From assembly GCA_049999805.1 (NCBI GenBank), contig JBNGIO010006185.1, positions 199,775 through 263,774 of the forward strand: a stretch of 64,000 bases of DNA, read 5' to 3'. The notes under the pieces are model-generated. The model was not told where the DNA came from and did no database searches. It worked only from the letters and a program-made list of their open reading frames with translations. Positions within the stretch are counted from its first letter, which is position 1; the number at the start of each line of letters is the position of its first letter. Position numbers and translations under genes: made by a program. This DNA is from Folioceros fuciformis (Eukaryota; Anthocerotophyta; Anthocerotopsida; Anthocerotales). This document shows positions 20,803 through 32,700 of this stretch, piece by piece.

Positions 20803-22922
20803 TTTTAACCATCATATTCCTCATCGGGGCAGGAAAGGCCTTCCAACTCAACTCAACTGATCCATTGGGTCTTTCACTTTCCGTCAATATGATATTGTTG
20901 CTCTCATCATCATATATGTACCTTAGGGTTCACCAATCTCACCTATTTTTTTCCTTTTTTCACTTCTGATTTCTTATTCAACTTCAAACTATGGGTGATG
21001 GCAACATTGGCTGGATTAATGACACGGGGCATATGTCATTGCTCCTTCATGCAAAAAGTCTACAAAGAAACTTCAGGCTATGCTTCGTGTGGCATCGGAG
21101 TGGGCCTCCACACACTTCGTGGAATTCGATTCTAACAAAATTGAACTTATTCATTTTTCCCTGAAGCGTAAGGAATCAACAAAGGAATGTACTCTTTCGT
21201 TACCCGATGGTTCCCTTATCACTCCCTTCGAGTGTATTAGGTTTTTGGGCTTCTATTTGGATTCCAAGTTAACTTGGAACACGCATGTTCATCAGGTTTC
21301 GGCTTCCGCAATGCGTACTTTGTCAGCTATTATCTCTCTTGGGAATTCAGTTTGGGGCCTCAATGCCAAGCTTCTTCGACAATTATACATTAGTGTTGTC
21401 CTGCCCAAGCTCGATTACGGCTGCAATGTCTGGTCCAACGGAGGTCGTACATACATTCAACACCTCCAACGGGTCCAACGTCTTGCCTGTAAGGCCATTA
21501 CTGGTGTGTTTCGAACTATCTCCACTGATGCCCTGGAATTTGAAGCTTTTCTTCCGCCCACAGAGTTGCGCCTCCAACGCCATTCTCTCCGTTCTCTCTT
21601 GCGGAACGTCTCCTGCCCTCCCTCTCACCCCATCCATCAAGTCTTTCTTCCTACGACTAACTACAAAAAACACTACCACAATGCTATCCGTAGTCGCCTA
21701 ACACTCCTTTCCCCTAGTACTCTGTACTCCACTTTAGGCCTGCCCACCTCCACTGCCATTCAGACTATTTTTCCTCGACTCGTACCTCCCTGGGCCTCTC
21801 CTCTTTTTTTACCCACAACCATCGTAATTTTACAATCTCCCACTTCTGCTATTGCCTCACATTCCCTACATCTTTTGACCCCTGATGCCCTTGCCATTTA
21901 CACTGATGGTTCTCTTCTGGATGGTCAGGCTAGGGGCGCGGCTATTTTCTACTTTGAAGGGGATATTGTCCATCAATTATCTTTGGTTTAGAAACATACT
22001 ACGGGGTTTATGAGGCAGAACTCCTCTTTGTGGTCAAAGCAATTTCATGCTTGCCCACCCTCTTTGCTTCCATCCCCAGGATTTCGTCAGTTACAATTTT
22101 CCTTGATAATCAAGCAGCTATCATGTCTTGAACGGACACTTCGGCTCGCCCAGCCCAAGCCATATCTCTCCAAGCTAGGACATCTCTCCATGCCTTCTCA
22201 GTAGCTCATCTGGAGGCTTCCCTTAATCTCCACTGCATTTCAGGCCATCATAATATAGTTGGTAATGAGCATGTAGATGTAACCGCTAAGGCTGCCACTC
22301 TTCTTCCCATTTCCCGCGAAGACCGGATTCTATCAATGTCCAGAGCTCGCCAGCAAATTCATGCTGCAATTCTACAGGAGTGGCGTTTATGGTGGTTTTC
22401 CTCAACTAAGGCTTCTGCACTTAAGAGGGTGGTGCTTGGTGGCCCTTCAGCCTCGGTGCTACAACACCTTGGTCTCCATAACCGTAAGCTTTCATCATTT
22501 CTCACCTAGCTTCGGACTGGGCATATGGCTATTGGTGCTTACTTTAGGAGATTCAACATTGCAGAGGATCCATTTTGTCGGAAATGCAGGTCTTCAGAAG
22601 AAACTCGTCACCACATCCTTGGCTAGTGTATGGCCACTCGCAACACTTGGATCCAGGCGTTTCAAGGCTCTTACTACGATATCCGCCAACTTCTTAGTGT
22701 TCCCAAACTCAGGGAAAAGCTTCTATCTTACTTCAAGGCGATTGGCGATTACTTAACTTAGGCTTATTGACATAGCTATCTAGATTTGCTATTTTGTTTG
22801 CTCTAATCCTCTTTCTTTTGCGCTTTCCCAAAGTGTCCATTCAATCATGTTTTTGATTCACGTTCCGTCGTCATAGCCTCACGGCTGCATACGCCTAATG
22901 ATAAATAAATAAATAAATAAAT
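20780..22922 (+). mobile_element. 5'-truncated non-LTR retrotransposon (I/Jockey/Tad-like, with RNase H)
   Basis: An insertion of 2143 bp bounded by a 13-bp target duplication and ending in a (TAAA)n tail. The order of remnants in ORF2 is: part of the reverse transcriptase palm (a decayed GVPQGSP-like stretch and WIND where the catalytic YVDD/FVDD should be); the RT thumb (CIRFLGFYLDSKLTWNTHV, LPKLDYGCNVWS, LQRVQRLACKAITG); an RNase H domain with YTDGS, YEAEL, DNQAA and GNEHVDVTAKAA; and a C-terminal CRKCRSSEETRHHIL zinc-knuckle. Several stops and frameshifts show it is dead. The 5' end starts inside the RT, as usual for incomplete target-primed reverse transcription. Plant LINEs are normally L1 or RTE; this arrangement resembles animal or fungal I, R1 or Tad elements. 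Confidence 0.92.
21080..22756 (+). pseudogene. Reverse transcriptase/RNase H ORF2 remnant of the LINE
   Basis: The longest intact stretch is 21080-21991 (303 codons from the first ATG; the frame is open further upstream). It covers the end of the reverse transcriptase and the beginning of RNase H (DALAIYTDGSLLDGQ). After a stop at 21989-21991 the RNase H and zinc-knuckle segments continue in shifted frames with further stops. It has no catalytic YxDD motif and is not functional. Confidence 0.88.
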
Positions 22923-22935
22923 AAGATGTCCAGCA
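22923..22935. repeat. LINE target site duplication, right copy
   Basis: Second copy of AAGATGTCCAGCA, directly after the (TAAA)n tail of the LINE. Confidence 0.9.
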
Positions 22936-23081
22936 GCTTTCTCCGAACCGACAAACTCCTTATCCCTCACCAACACTGACTGTGAATTTCGACGTTCATA
23001 GGGTCATTTTGCGACATTTCTGACACCAATTTTATTATTGGGGTTGCTCTCGAGCCAGTCTCTAAGCTCTTGCACCTACGC

Positions 23082-23190
23082 GCAACACTTTAAAGTGAGG
23101 CCTCTCCTTACCTTCGAGCCAATAGTCCCTTTCGTGCAACACTTTAAAGTGAGGCCTTTCCCTACCTTCGAGCCAATAGTCCCTTTCGTG
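23082..23190. repeat. 54-bp direct duplication
   Basis: Two adjacent copies of a unit starting GCAACACTTTAAAGTGAGGC and ending near CCCTTTCGTG, with small differences. The palindromic-looking CACTTTAAAGTG core is present in both. Confidence 0.8.
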
Positions 23191-23699
23191 GCACCAACCC
23201 ACTAAAGTGAAACGAGTCACTGTTCAACCTTTCACAAGACAAGAGCCACCCATCGAGGTAACCCAGCCCTCGTAGAGATGCCCTGTTTAGGCATTCCAAT
23301 TGTGGCTCTTCAAACTCTATGTTTGCTTGATTGGCAAGGAAATCCAAGGATTTTTACACGACACAATTGTGAGCTCGCCAAAGACACAACAAATCACATA
23401 GATGATAAATAAACAAGAAAGACAAGATCACACAGGAGATAAATATTCTAAGGAATTGGATGCACATTGTTTTGATTTGAAGAAGGACAATACTCCTTTG
23501 TGCATCAAGCAATACCATTTGAATCTACCATACTTGCAAGTACTCTTAAGACTAGTTAGACCAATATTTGGATGTAGGAATGATGGATCATGTCTTGATC
23601 AGCAAGAAGATAGCACCTTTTATCTTTGCACCTGGGATGCATTTGCTAAGACTGTGCACTAAACTCAATGGTTGGTAATGTATAGTTTTTTGACAAGGG

Positions 23700-24320
23700 T
23701 TTAGGGTTATAACCAAACTTGGCTAAGGAAGGAGAATGAGCCCAAAATATCCTTCACTGAATCTGGCTAGGAAGGAGAATGAGTGTGAAACAACGTTCAC
23801 CAAATCTGATTAGGAAGGAGTATGAGCAGGAAATAACCTTCACCAAATCTGACTAAGAAAGGAGGATGAGCACTAGACAACCTTCTCTGAATCTCACAAA
23901 AGAAGGAGGATGATCACCGAACAACCTTCACCAAATCTCACAAAGGAAGGAGGATAAGCACCAAATAAGCATTGCCAAATCTTGTAGAGGAAGGAGGATG
24001 AGCAACAGACAAACCTTCACCAAATTTTGAAGAGGAAGGGGTATGAATAGCGGACAGCCTTCACCAAATCTTGCCAGAGGATGAGCACCGGACTATGTTC
24101 ACTAAATCTTGCTCGCTGAGGAAGGAGGATGAGAGGATGAGCACCGGACTATGTTCACTAAATCTTGCTCGCTGAGGAAGGAGGATGAGCTCTGGACGAC
24201 CTTCACCAAATCTTGCTTGCTGAGGAAGGAGGACGAGCNNNNNNNNNNCTGGACGACCTTCACCAAATCTTGCTTGCTGAGGAAGGAGGACGAGCACTGG
24301 ACGACCTTCACCCGCGTACC
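23700..24320. repeat. Minisatellite with an AAGGAGGATGAGCAC core
   Basis: About ten to twelve degenerate units of roughly 45-60 bp, each with AAGGAGGATGAGCACYGGAC and CCTTCACCAAATCT. The right-hand units are the most alike, suggesting the newest amplification is there. The array contains a 10-N gap at 24239-24248. Open frames here simply follow the repeat and are not called genes. Confidence 0.85.
24239..24248. other. Assembly gap (10 N) inside a minisatellite
   Basis: Ten undetermined bases between near-identical repeat units, so the true copy number is uncertain. Confidence 0.99.
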
Positions 24321-24769
24321 ACACTTACTCTCTCCTTTTAGCTCTATGTCCTGGTTCCTTTAGTCATTACTTTTATTTTATTTTATGGAACTTTGGGAAT
24401 TGAAAGCGTAATACATATTCGGTTCGAGACCTTTCCATCTTGGCAGGTTCTTCTGTTGGCCGTCGATTCTGGTGCTTAGATAGCTGCCTACCTGGGTTGG
24501 TATGGCTGCCCATGCCGATCTTCGTTCGATGGATCGTGGTAGAGAACTTCCCGATTTTACCCTAAATCCTAAACCCGAGATTTAGATCCGGAGCGGCAGC
24601 AACTAGGCATGGGCTGGATTTGTTCAAACATGGTGGATGTCTGAACGAGCGTTCGTTGCCACTGTGGATATCGCATCCCAGGCGAGAAATGAGGAGGTTG
24701 GAAAGGCGTACGGTCTTTGAACGATGGCCCCAGAATGAAAACCAGACCCGCTGTACAACCAGCAAATAG

Positions 24770-25784
24770 GGGTGTGTCCAGGGATTCTTCCAGGAGCACC
24801 CGCTCACCTCAGCTTAGGGGTTCAACTCCTGGCAAACAACAACGAGTTCATGACCACAAAGGATGTGGTTACATGGACTGCCCTGAGTGCTGGCTACGTG
24901 GAGCACGGGCTCGGACATGAGGAGCTTGTTGTGTATGGGCAAATGGAGCAGGAGGGCCTGGTTTCGGCTGACCATGATACTTTTGCTTGCCTTCTGGAGG
25001 CCTGTGGAAGCATTGTTGCCTTACAGAAGGGCAGACAGAATTCCCAGGTTGTCAAAATGGGACTCCTGGATGATGCAGAGGTGGGCTCCTGCCTGGTGCA
25101 CATGTGCTTTTTGGACAGCTTGGCCACAAAGAAGGTAGGGACGTGTGGACTACTCTCATTGCTGGGTATACACAGCGAGGACTCAGCCAAAATGCGCTGG
25201 TTGCGTAGGGACAAATGGAGTAGGCAGGCTTTACTTGGGCTCACAAAGTTCCTCTTGCTTCCTTTCTGAAGGCCTGTGGAAGCACTGGTGCGTTACAGAA
25301 GGGCAGGCAGCTGCACTCACTGACGGTCGAAGGAGGACTGCAAGATGACCTAGTAGTGGGCACCTGCTTGGTGGACATGTTAGATTGTTAAGCACAATGC
25401 TTAGCAGGAGCGAACAAGAAACCTGCAGTCACTACCATCGAGGTGAATAAGCAGGTACATAGATTTGTGGTGGGAGAACGGAGAGAGGATATTGCGCTCA
25501 AGGTAGAGAGCACTAACGCGCGTCTGAAGCACGAAGGAGGCCACGTACCTCACACGAAGGTGGTGTTGAATTCAGCCACTGTCTGAGAAGGAAAAGGAAG
25601 ATGCACTTTTTGGACATGCTGAGAAGCTAGCTCTGGCTTTTGGCCTCTTGAACACTCCCTGTGGAATACCTCTGGTGGTAACCAAGAATCTACGCATGTG
25701 CAGCGACTGCCACAGCTCCACGAAGATCATATCAAGGCTTGAACAAAGAGACATTGTTGTAAGGGATGGCTACCGTGCGCATTG
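24770..25784 (+). pseudogene. DYW-type PPR pseudogene
   Basis: Scattered PPR segments in different frames: DVVTWTALSAGYVEHGLG, TFACLLEACGSIVALQKGRQ, then a second FLKACGSTGALQKGRQLHSL unit in another frame. A DYW remnant follows: QVHRFVVGERREDIALKVES and GGHVPHTKVVLN in one frame, then after a frameshift KEDALFGHAEKLALAFGLLN, KNLRMCSDCHSST and RDIVVRDGYRAH before a stop. The final CSCGDYW part is missing. The DYW piece closely resembles that of the gene at 18457-20802, so the two are probably recent relatives. At least two frameshifts, a stop and the loss of most repeats rule out function. Confidence 0.88.
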
Positions 25785-26387
25785 ATTCACAAACGGTCAC
25801 TGCACTTGTCAGGGGCGACCGTGAGAAAACGAGGGGGCTATCCAAGGCTCCACCGTGCACAGCACTCAAGGATGGCTTGTGCTCCTTTGGGAATTCCCAT
25901 CCAACGGCTGCCCTTTAGTTTCCACAGGATTGAAGGAAGCCGTAGGCTACGTACCTGCCTTTGATGCCCTGGAAGTGAGGAACCCAACCTCAGTGAATTC
26001 CAGCTTCCGTATCAATCTTGCATGGAAAGACCTGAAGCGTCCGGCCGGTCTGAGCTTATGTGTCTCTGAACTGAGTTCAGAGTTCGTTGAAGAAGCCTTT
26101 GTCAAGATCCATACGGAGTTGGTCGATGTTTTGAGCTCCCAAGGGCCTGAATCTTTGGCTGGCTGCTGCGCGCAGCAGGGTGCGCTCGTGTCGATGGAAT
26201 TGCAGGAGAAATTGGCTCTACACCACAAGCAGCAGGCGAAGCTGCCGACCTCGATTTCCAAGACAGGTCGTCCGGCTAGTCAGCAAACCAAGCCTTCCAC
26301 TTCCGCTTCCAAGAAGCCGCTTCAGCCCCCTCCGGCGACACAGCCCGTGATGCAATTTGGAAATCGTTTGTCCTTCGCCAGAATCGG

Positions 26388-26460
26388 AGACGCTGGACGA
26401 CCGTGCTACGGGGTTGGGCACATTCCACCTTCTGTAAAGCTAATACAGGTGTGTACACAA
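26388..26460. repeat. Short dispersed repeat shared with 14046-14125
   Basis: Second copy of the repeat containing ATCGGAGACG, ACGACCGTGC, TTCCACCTT and AGCTAATACAGGTG. It lies about 600 bp downstream of the PPR pseudogene. Slightly shorter than the copy at 14 kb because of small deletions. Confidence 0.65.
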
Positions 26461-26472
26461 AATGGCGCGTAA

Positions 26473-27263
26473 CACCTAAGGCGAGTAAAAATTGATGGGA
26501 TGAAACGTTTTTGCCTACATAGCCAAGCAGTCATTTGCGTGCAAGAGACATCATTTTTTGTTCGCGAACATACACATACGCATGGTGAGTCCTTGGCCAC
26601 CATGGCATAGGCATGATGAGCTATAATCCCTTGCCATCACATGTTTCTAATTTATAACCATACTGAATGCTATTTTCTGGCCATAATTTTGCCTAGGTAC
26701 AGTGGAGTAGCTCGCTACATCTAGAGGAGATGACACAAAACACAAGAACCTAGCTGGGAGGAACTACAATGGATTTTGAACTCTCTTTACACTTGGTCTA
26801 GTTAATAGACTAATCTGCTAACAAACTCTTTACACTTGGAAAGTTATTAGCCAAGAAACTGGTTCCCACACATTATTAGCCAAAACACTTGTTCTAAACT
26901 TTAGCACTACAGCATTATTAGCCTAGGGACAGGAGTAAGCGTTTGCAGAGACCGACTCTACTAACCCACTTTGAGTTTCGCCTGTAGAACAGGAAGCTGG
27001 CCTCCTCCGACCCCGATTTCAGGAACACATGGTTAGGCCTGCCTAGGGTACACATCTAGGGTTAATGACAAACATCTATGAAAAGGGGTTCATACTTCTC
27101 CTTTGATGCAGACCTCATTTTGGCGGCTGAACGTTTGATGAAGACATCAGTCCCAACGTATGGTTGCGTGTAGAGAGGAAGTATTTGGTCTACGCATGTC
27201 TGTCGATGATAAAAAAATAACTGATTTGTGGTAAGAAGAGACGCACCCAGGAGTGAAAGAGCA
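26473..27263. other. Intergenic region
   Basis: About 800 bp, AT-rich in the first half, with no supported gene. Its right part is presumably the 3' UTR of the F-box gene on the minus strand. Confidence 0.45.
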
Positions 27264-28418
27264 TCAGACCAGATGCCTTGAGCTGAGATCAAAGTGATAA
27301 GGTTGACAGTCACCATTCCACTTCGTAGTCCACTTGTCCTGAAAAGGAACACACCACCCTTGCCACTTCTTGAGAGCGACATGATAGCACACCACATGTT
27401 TCACCTTGGTGCTCAAGGGCCCCAAAATGATAAAACTGCTGCATATGAGGCCCCGGGAGGATACTACTTTTTGAGTACTCCAAGATGTGTAGCCCCACTC
27501 TCCAAGCATGGTTTTCATCTCCCCTTCGCCCAGCTCTGCAATCTTGTGGCGACGCATGGTCCACAAGTCTATTTCATAAATCCGCAGCCTTGGCTTGCTC
27601 CTGCTACGCCGTACACGGTAAAGACAGCCCTGATGCTTGACAAGACCAAAGTGGCCGCGCCAGTAGCTTGTGCGCCTGGACAAGATACAGCTGCAATAAG
27701 CATCTTCCACAAGCTGCCTCCTTGTTTGCTCTGGCAGCACCATTTGGCGACGAGCTGCAACTCCATCCACATATCTGACAGGAATCGACTCCACAAACGT
27801 CCAGCTACAAGTCCTGGAATCGTAGGCGTGCAACCTTGGAGTCTGGACTATAGTCCAATCGATCGTCCCGCACCCAACAAACAGCTTGTAGGAGTCATGA
27901 TAGACAAAGAGAGTTGCAAAGAGCACGTTGAAAGTGTCAGGAAGCTCCAGTTCTGGCAGTTGCTTGAATCTCCTGGTGATAGGATTACAAATATAGAACG
28001 GCTGCTGGATATTACACAGCACATCTTCCTTCCATCGTGCCAAGCAGAGAAGGCCGCTTGCTGCGGAGCAAGGATAAAGGCCGTCCGCCGGAAGATAGGG
28101 CAGACTCCATTTGATTTCCTTTATAGGTTCTGGAAGACTAAGAGGTCCAGCCTTGCCTTCCTGTTCATTCAACATCACCATACATGGAGGAGGGGTAGAC
28201 AGGCCACTCCACTCGTCCAGAAACCGCGCATCAGACAACAAGTGGAGCCAGGACTTGCAAACTGTACGAAACCGCAGCAGCTGCCGGAGGGGCAATAGCG
28301 TCAGTATCTTCTCCAGGATCTCCTGCGGCAACCAGCTCCACACTGCAGGGTCCATACTCACAGACTCCTCTCCCTCTGATTCCACACCATCTAGCAGAAG
28401 CCCGAAATACGTGCCCAT
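27264..28418 (-). CDS. F-box protein (F-box-associated domain type)
   Basis: An intronless gene of 384 residues; the ATG at 28418 gives MGTYFGLLLDG. The F-box lies near residues 20-65 (VWSWLPQEILEKILTLLP, then FRTVCKSWLHLL). The rest carries F-box-associated features such as YICNPITRRFKQLPELELP and RLHAYDSRTCSWTFVESIP. It presumably acts as an SCF ubiquitin-ligase receptor; the substrate is unknown. The architecture matches the gene at 14279-15715, and the two may be distant members of one expanded F-box family. No damage is seen. Confidence 0.88.
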   Translation of the reverse strand: MGTYFGLLLDGVESEGEESVSMDPAVWSWLPQEILEKILTLLPLRQLLRFRTVCKSWLHLLSDARFLDEWSGLSTPPPCMVMLNEQEGKAGPLSLPEPIKEIKWSLPYLPADGLYPCSAASGLLCLARWKEDVLCNIQQPFYICNPITRRFKQLPELELPDTFNVLFATLFVYHDSYKLFVGCGTIDWTIVQTPRLHAYDSRTCSWTFVESIPVRYVDGVAARRQMVLPEQTRRQLVEDAYCSCILSRRTSYWRGHFGLVKHQGCLYRVRRSRSKPRLRIYEIDLWTMRRHKIAELGEGEMKTMLGEWGYTSWSTQKVVSSRGLICSSFIILGPLSTKVKHVVCYHVALKKWQGWCVPFQDKWTTKWNGDCQPYHFDLSSRHLV

Positions 28419-29765
28419 GGTCGCCAAACCAGCCTGGATTCGCAAATACGCACAGAATGAGAGCCCACCCTAAATTTAGCCATGTTCATAACCAGCAAGC
28501 CGACTTCATTTCCACGACGGATATACCACCCTTCCTCCAGTCACAACACTGTAAAAAGGACAAAAAAAATGGAAATAACACCATCCCGTGCTTCTGCCAA
28601 TACCTAGCTCTTCTGCACGGATCTCGGCACCAGCAACGCAGTCCTCAGAACCTCTACACCTCTCTTCGTACACCTGGCCTAGCAGCTGCCTTCTTCACCA
28701 AACGCTACCTCAAAGGAAAACGAAACCACCTGCGACACAAACCAAATCAGAAAACCCAAGCCAAGTCCTCGAACAGTCCAACAACAATTCCACCTTCCAC
28801 GCAGCCACTATCTCAAACGGGCCCGCCTACGCGGCCAAGGCTACTAACCCTAATCCTGAGACTCCGCCCGAGGGCACAAGGCTGGACATATTTCGGCTAC
28901 CACCAGGAAAGAGAAAGAATTCTATTCACAAGCTCCATGGAAACCCGACCAACTCAGCCTTGGAAACTGATCACGACAGGGCTCGAAACATACCTTTTCC
29001 GTTGAGTGCGGAACACGCCATCGATCCAGCTCCAGCTCCCGTTCCAGCTCCGCCTCCGGCTCAGCTCTACAATGCCCACGGGTGCGCTGTTGTTGAGCTC
29101 CCTTACCGGCAATCCCGCTTCGCCCGCAGCGCTGGGCTGCTGCCCACGCCGCTAACCGTGAGCCTGATGCGAAAGGATTTAAGCGTGCCATTGCCTGGGT
29201 TTAAATCCCTCGGCGTCAGGCCCGTGGTAAGTCGTTTCCCCTCGGCTTGACGCACAACGGGAACTGTAAACGAAAACGGTGACATTGAATCATGCTCCGG
29301 CGCTAATTGCCTTAATGACAACCTGGACAGCGCCGGCTCCGACGACGTCTAAATTAGACGGCGCGTCGTCCATTCTCGACCGATTCCCTCGAACGGAGTC
29401 GATGGGAGCGTGATCGCTGCCGATTCGCACTGGAGAATGTTGAACCAATTCTAAGAGGTGTAAGGTGCGCTGATCTCGAAGTACACAGCGGATTACCGTC
29501 TTCAGATCTCTGTACATACAGTACAAGGCCAATCCTGTATTCAATGCTGAAGTCTTTGTTTCCCACGAGTTTGCTTGACTTGATTGACATGCTGGAACCT
29601 CGTGTCTTGCGAGGCCGTTGTGTGAAAACGTCACAAATTCCTTTGTTGAGCAGGAATACTATCGGGAAGGAAGCTGGCTGCAGGCGCAAGGGAGCAGGCT
29701 CTCTGCCACTCTACAAAACCTGAGGAAAGCAACGCTTGCAGTTGTCCTCCTCTTCCCCGGGTAAG
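28419..29765. other. Intergenic region between the F-box gene and the LRR receptor-like gene
   Basis: About 1.3 kb with divergent genes on both sides, so it holds two promoters. The open frames across 28457-29250 have unusual Pro/Thr-rich composition and no known domain, and I do not call them genes. Confidence 0.4.
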
Positions 29766-32700
29766 ATGTCTCGGTTCCAAATGTGGATGCTTCTTCTGGC
29801 CCTGATTTGCTGCCGGAGCAGCAGCATTCACATTGGAAGCGCGGTTGTGGAAGGCGTTCCCACTGGCAGCTCGTTTGTGTCCAGCTCCCGACATTATCTG
29901 CGTTTTTTGTCCACGATGCATTTGCCAAGCTCTGGTATGGACTAAATCCGTCACTCCTTTAGTCTACGATTAGCTTGGTCTTGCATCCGCATGCTTGACC
30001 TAATGTATGATTTGCAAGGTGTTTAAGGCAATGTCATTGACAAGCACTCGGCGCCTGATGATTCTGCGCAAGGAGATAGTCGCATGCAGAGGCTTACCAG
30101 GCGTCGCTTTGTTGAAGAGTCTTCAAATTTGGTGTCTGGTGGGTCATTATCTGTCATCTGAGCAGTTGTCTGCTGGTATCATGTACTTCACCCCCGTACT
30201 GCATGGAATTCGCTAAGACGAGACAGTGTGCTTGTCCTTTCATATGCAGGGGCATGCGTTCTCAAGGAAGATGCGGAGGACAGTCCGGATGCTATCGAGC
30301 GATCTGTCCTGTTAGAACTCAAGGCTTCCGTTACCAAAGACCCTAGTGGAGTCTTGCGAAGCTGGCAAGACTCCAATGACAGTGCATCGCATTGTACCTG
30401 GGAGGGGATCCAGTGTGACAGGCAATGCCGTGTGGTGTCCCTGAATTTGGCTAATAGGTTGCTGGAGGGTACTATTACCCCAATGCTGGGGATCTTGTCT
30501 GGCTTGACTAGTCTGAACTTGTCCGGAAACCATTTTCATGGACAAGTTCCGGCAGAGCTGGGGCATGCTACATCCTTGAGGACGCTGGATCTGAGTGTGA
30601 ATGACGGCCTTTCCGGCTCAGTTCCAGCTGCACTCAGTAACATCACAAATCTGGAGATTCTCATGCTGTCCAATCTTTCGTTGACAGGATCTGTTCCCGC
30701 AGTTCTGGGTAGACTGCAGTCATTGAGGATATTGAACTTGGCATTCAATCAGCTGTCTGGTCCCATTCCTAGTGCGCTAGGCAGGATGTCCTCCCTTTCC
30801 GTTCTGAATTTGTCTTGGAATTGGTTCATAAATGGAAGCATTCCGGCGCAGCTTGGAAACCTGACAAGGTTAGATACTCTTGATCTGTCAGGATGCATTT
30901 ATCTCACGGGCGGCATTCCTTCGGAATTGGGGCATGCAACATCGTTAAGGAACTTGTATCTGAGCAACAGTCAGTTGTCAGGCTTCATTCCTGCGGCCTT
31001 CGGAAATCTTACCAATTTAGTGCATTTAAATCTGCGCAACACCCTCCTAAGTGGCACCATACCAAGCGCACTGGGAAGATGCCACAAGCTTGCCGTCTTT
31101 GCTCTGGGCTGGGATGCCTTGCTGGAGAAAGGGTACATTACCGGTGAGATTCCGGAAGGTTTGAGGAATTGCACGTCGCTCAGGGAATTGAGGCTGCGGG
31201 GCAACCGATTGACAGGTACAGTTCCTCCAATTCTGGGCATGCTGTCTGGTTTAGCCTACTTGGACTTGGGGATGAACAATCTCACAGGCACAATCCCCAG
31301 CACATTTGGCAACCTGAGTCGTTTGCAACTCCTCTCCCTGGGTGCCAATGATCTCCACGGGCAGATACCTGGGGAACTGCAGCAGCTGCGAATGCTGCAA
31401 GGCATAGGCCTGGACATCAATCGGCTTTCAGGGCCCTTGCCTGATTGGTTCGGCAACTTCACGCACATGTGGGGAATCGGTGTTGGGTTCAATCAACTCA
31501 CTGGAAGCATTCCACTGGACTTACCAGCAACATTGACATGGTTTAACATTGCAGGCAATCCGATGTCGGGATCGATACCTCGATCAATGGGCAACCTCAC
31601 CAGGCTGGAATCCCTTGTTCTCATGGGCACCGACTTGAGTGGTCCTATTCCACCAGAACTATCGAAGTGCTGGAAGCTGAAGTTTCTCACGATCGGGCGA
31701 GCATCAGACTTGTTCAATAAAAGCAACATCAGTGGCGTGATACCCGAGGAACTGGGGCAGCTGAGATTTATGGAGTTTCTGTGGTTGAGTTGGACGCAAT
31801 TGACAGGACCCATCCCTCCTTCTCTTGGCAATTGCAGCCGCTTGGTGAACCTGACCCTGCATTCCAATTCTCTAACAGGGTCTATCCCCTCCTTTCTCGG
31901 CAGTCGTCAGACTCTGGCATACCTCAATCTAGCAGACAACCAGTTGACTGGGCAGATACCTGAGGAACTCTTCCAGCACGGTGGAATCATATCCCTTCAC
32001 CTTGCGCACAATCATCTCACAGGTCCAATCCCTGGGAACATTGGAGATCTTCATCAACTCCAGGTACTGTACGTGAACGACAACAACCTGACTGGTCGGA
32101 TTCCCTCGTCCCTCAGCAACTGCCCCAACCTCCAGCAACTGGATCTTTCAGGGAATGATCTGGAGGGGGATGTCTTCTCCGACGCTCTTCAACCCCTCGT
32201 CAGCACGATCCGCCTATTGAACCTGTCTAAGAACAGGTTTACAGGCACAATTGCCGCCTGGTTGTCCAACGCAACCATGTTGCGCATCCTAGTGCTATCG
32301 GGAAACCGATTCAGCGGTGAGCTCCCACAGAATCTATCAGCTCTCCAGGGGTTCACAGACCCACACAATCACACCATCTTTCGAGACGATTACTCCAACG
32401 ACTATGCAGGTCTAGAGGTCACCACCAAGGGCACCATCCAGAACTACACCCGCCTCTACTACTCCACAACCATCCTGGACCTGTCCGACAACTCCTTCGA
32501 GGGCACAATCCCCGTCGAGATGGGCAATCTTCTCTACCTGCGCTTCCTCAACATGTCCCACAACAGGCTCACGGGAGAGATCCCCTCCACTCTCAGCAAC
32601 CTCAAGGAGCTGGAGCAGATGGACTTGTCAAACAACCAACTCACAGGATCTATTCCATCATATGTGGGAGACCTTGACCTGCTCAGTGCCTTCAATGTCT

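Noticed and set aside
20780-22922. Possible contamination by an animal or fungal sequence
   Set aside because: The element has a target duplication inside a plant PPR reading frame, so it is integrated in the plant DNA.
24061-24363. Open frames with repeated SSSFLSKQDLVKVVQ-like peptides
   Set aside because: They only reflect translation of the minisatellite and run through the N gap.
25855-26472. Open frame of 205 codons after the PPR pseudogene
   Set aside because: It starts with a GTG, the first ATG is late, no domain is recognisable, and its end overlaps the dispersed repeat shared with 14 kb.
27294-28298. Plus-strand frame of 334 codons
   Set aside because: Antisense shadow of the F-box gene; the minus-strand product has a clear F-box.
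28457-29250. Two overlapping plus-strand frames of about 180 and 220 codons
   Set aside because: Pro/Thr-rich composition without domain or splice context; probably chance open frames in a GC-balanced intergenic region.
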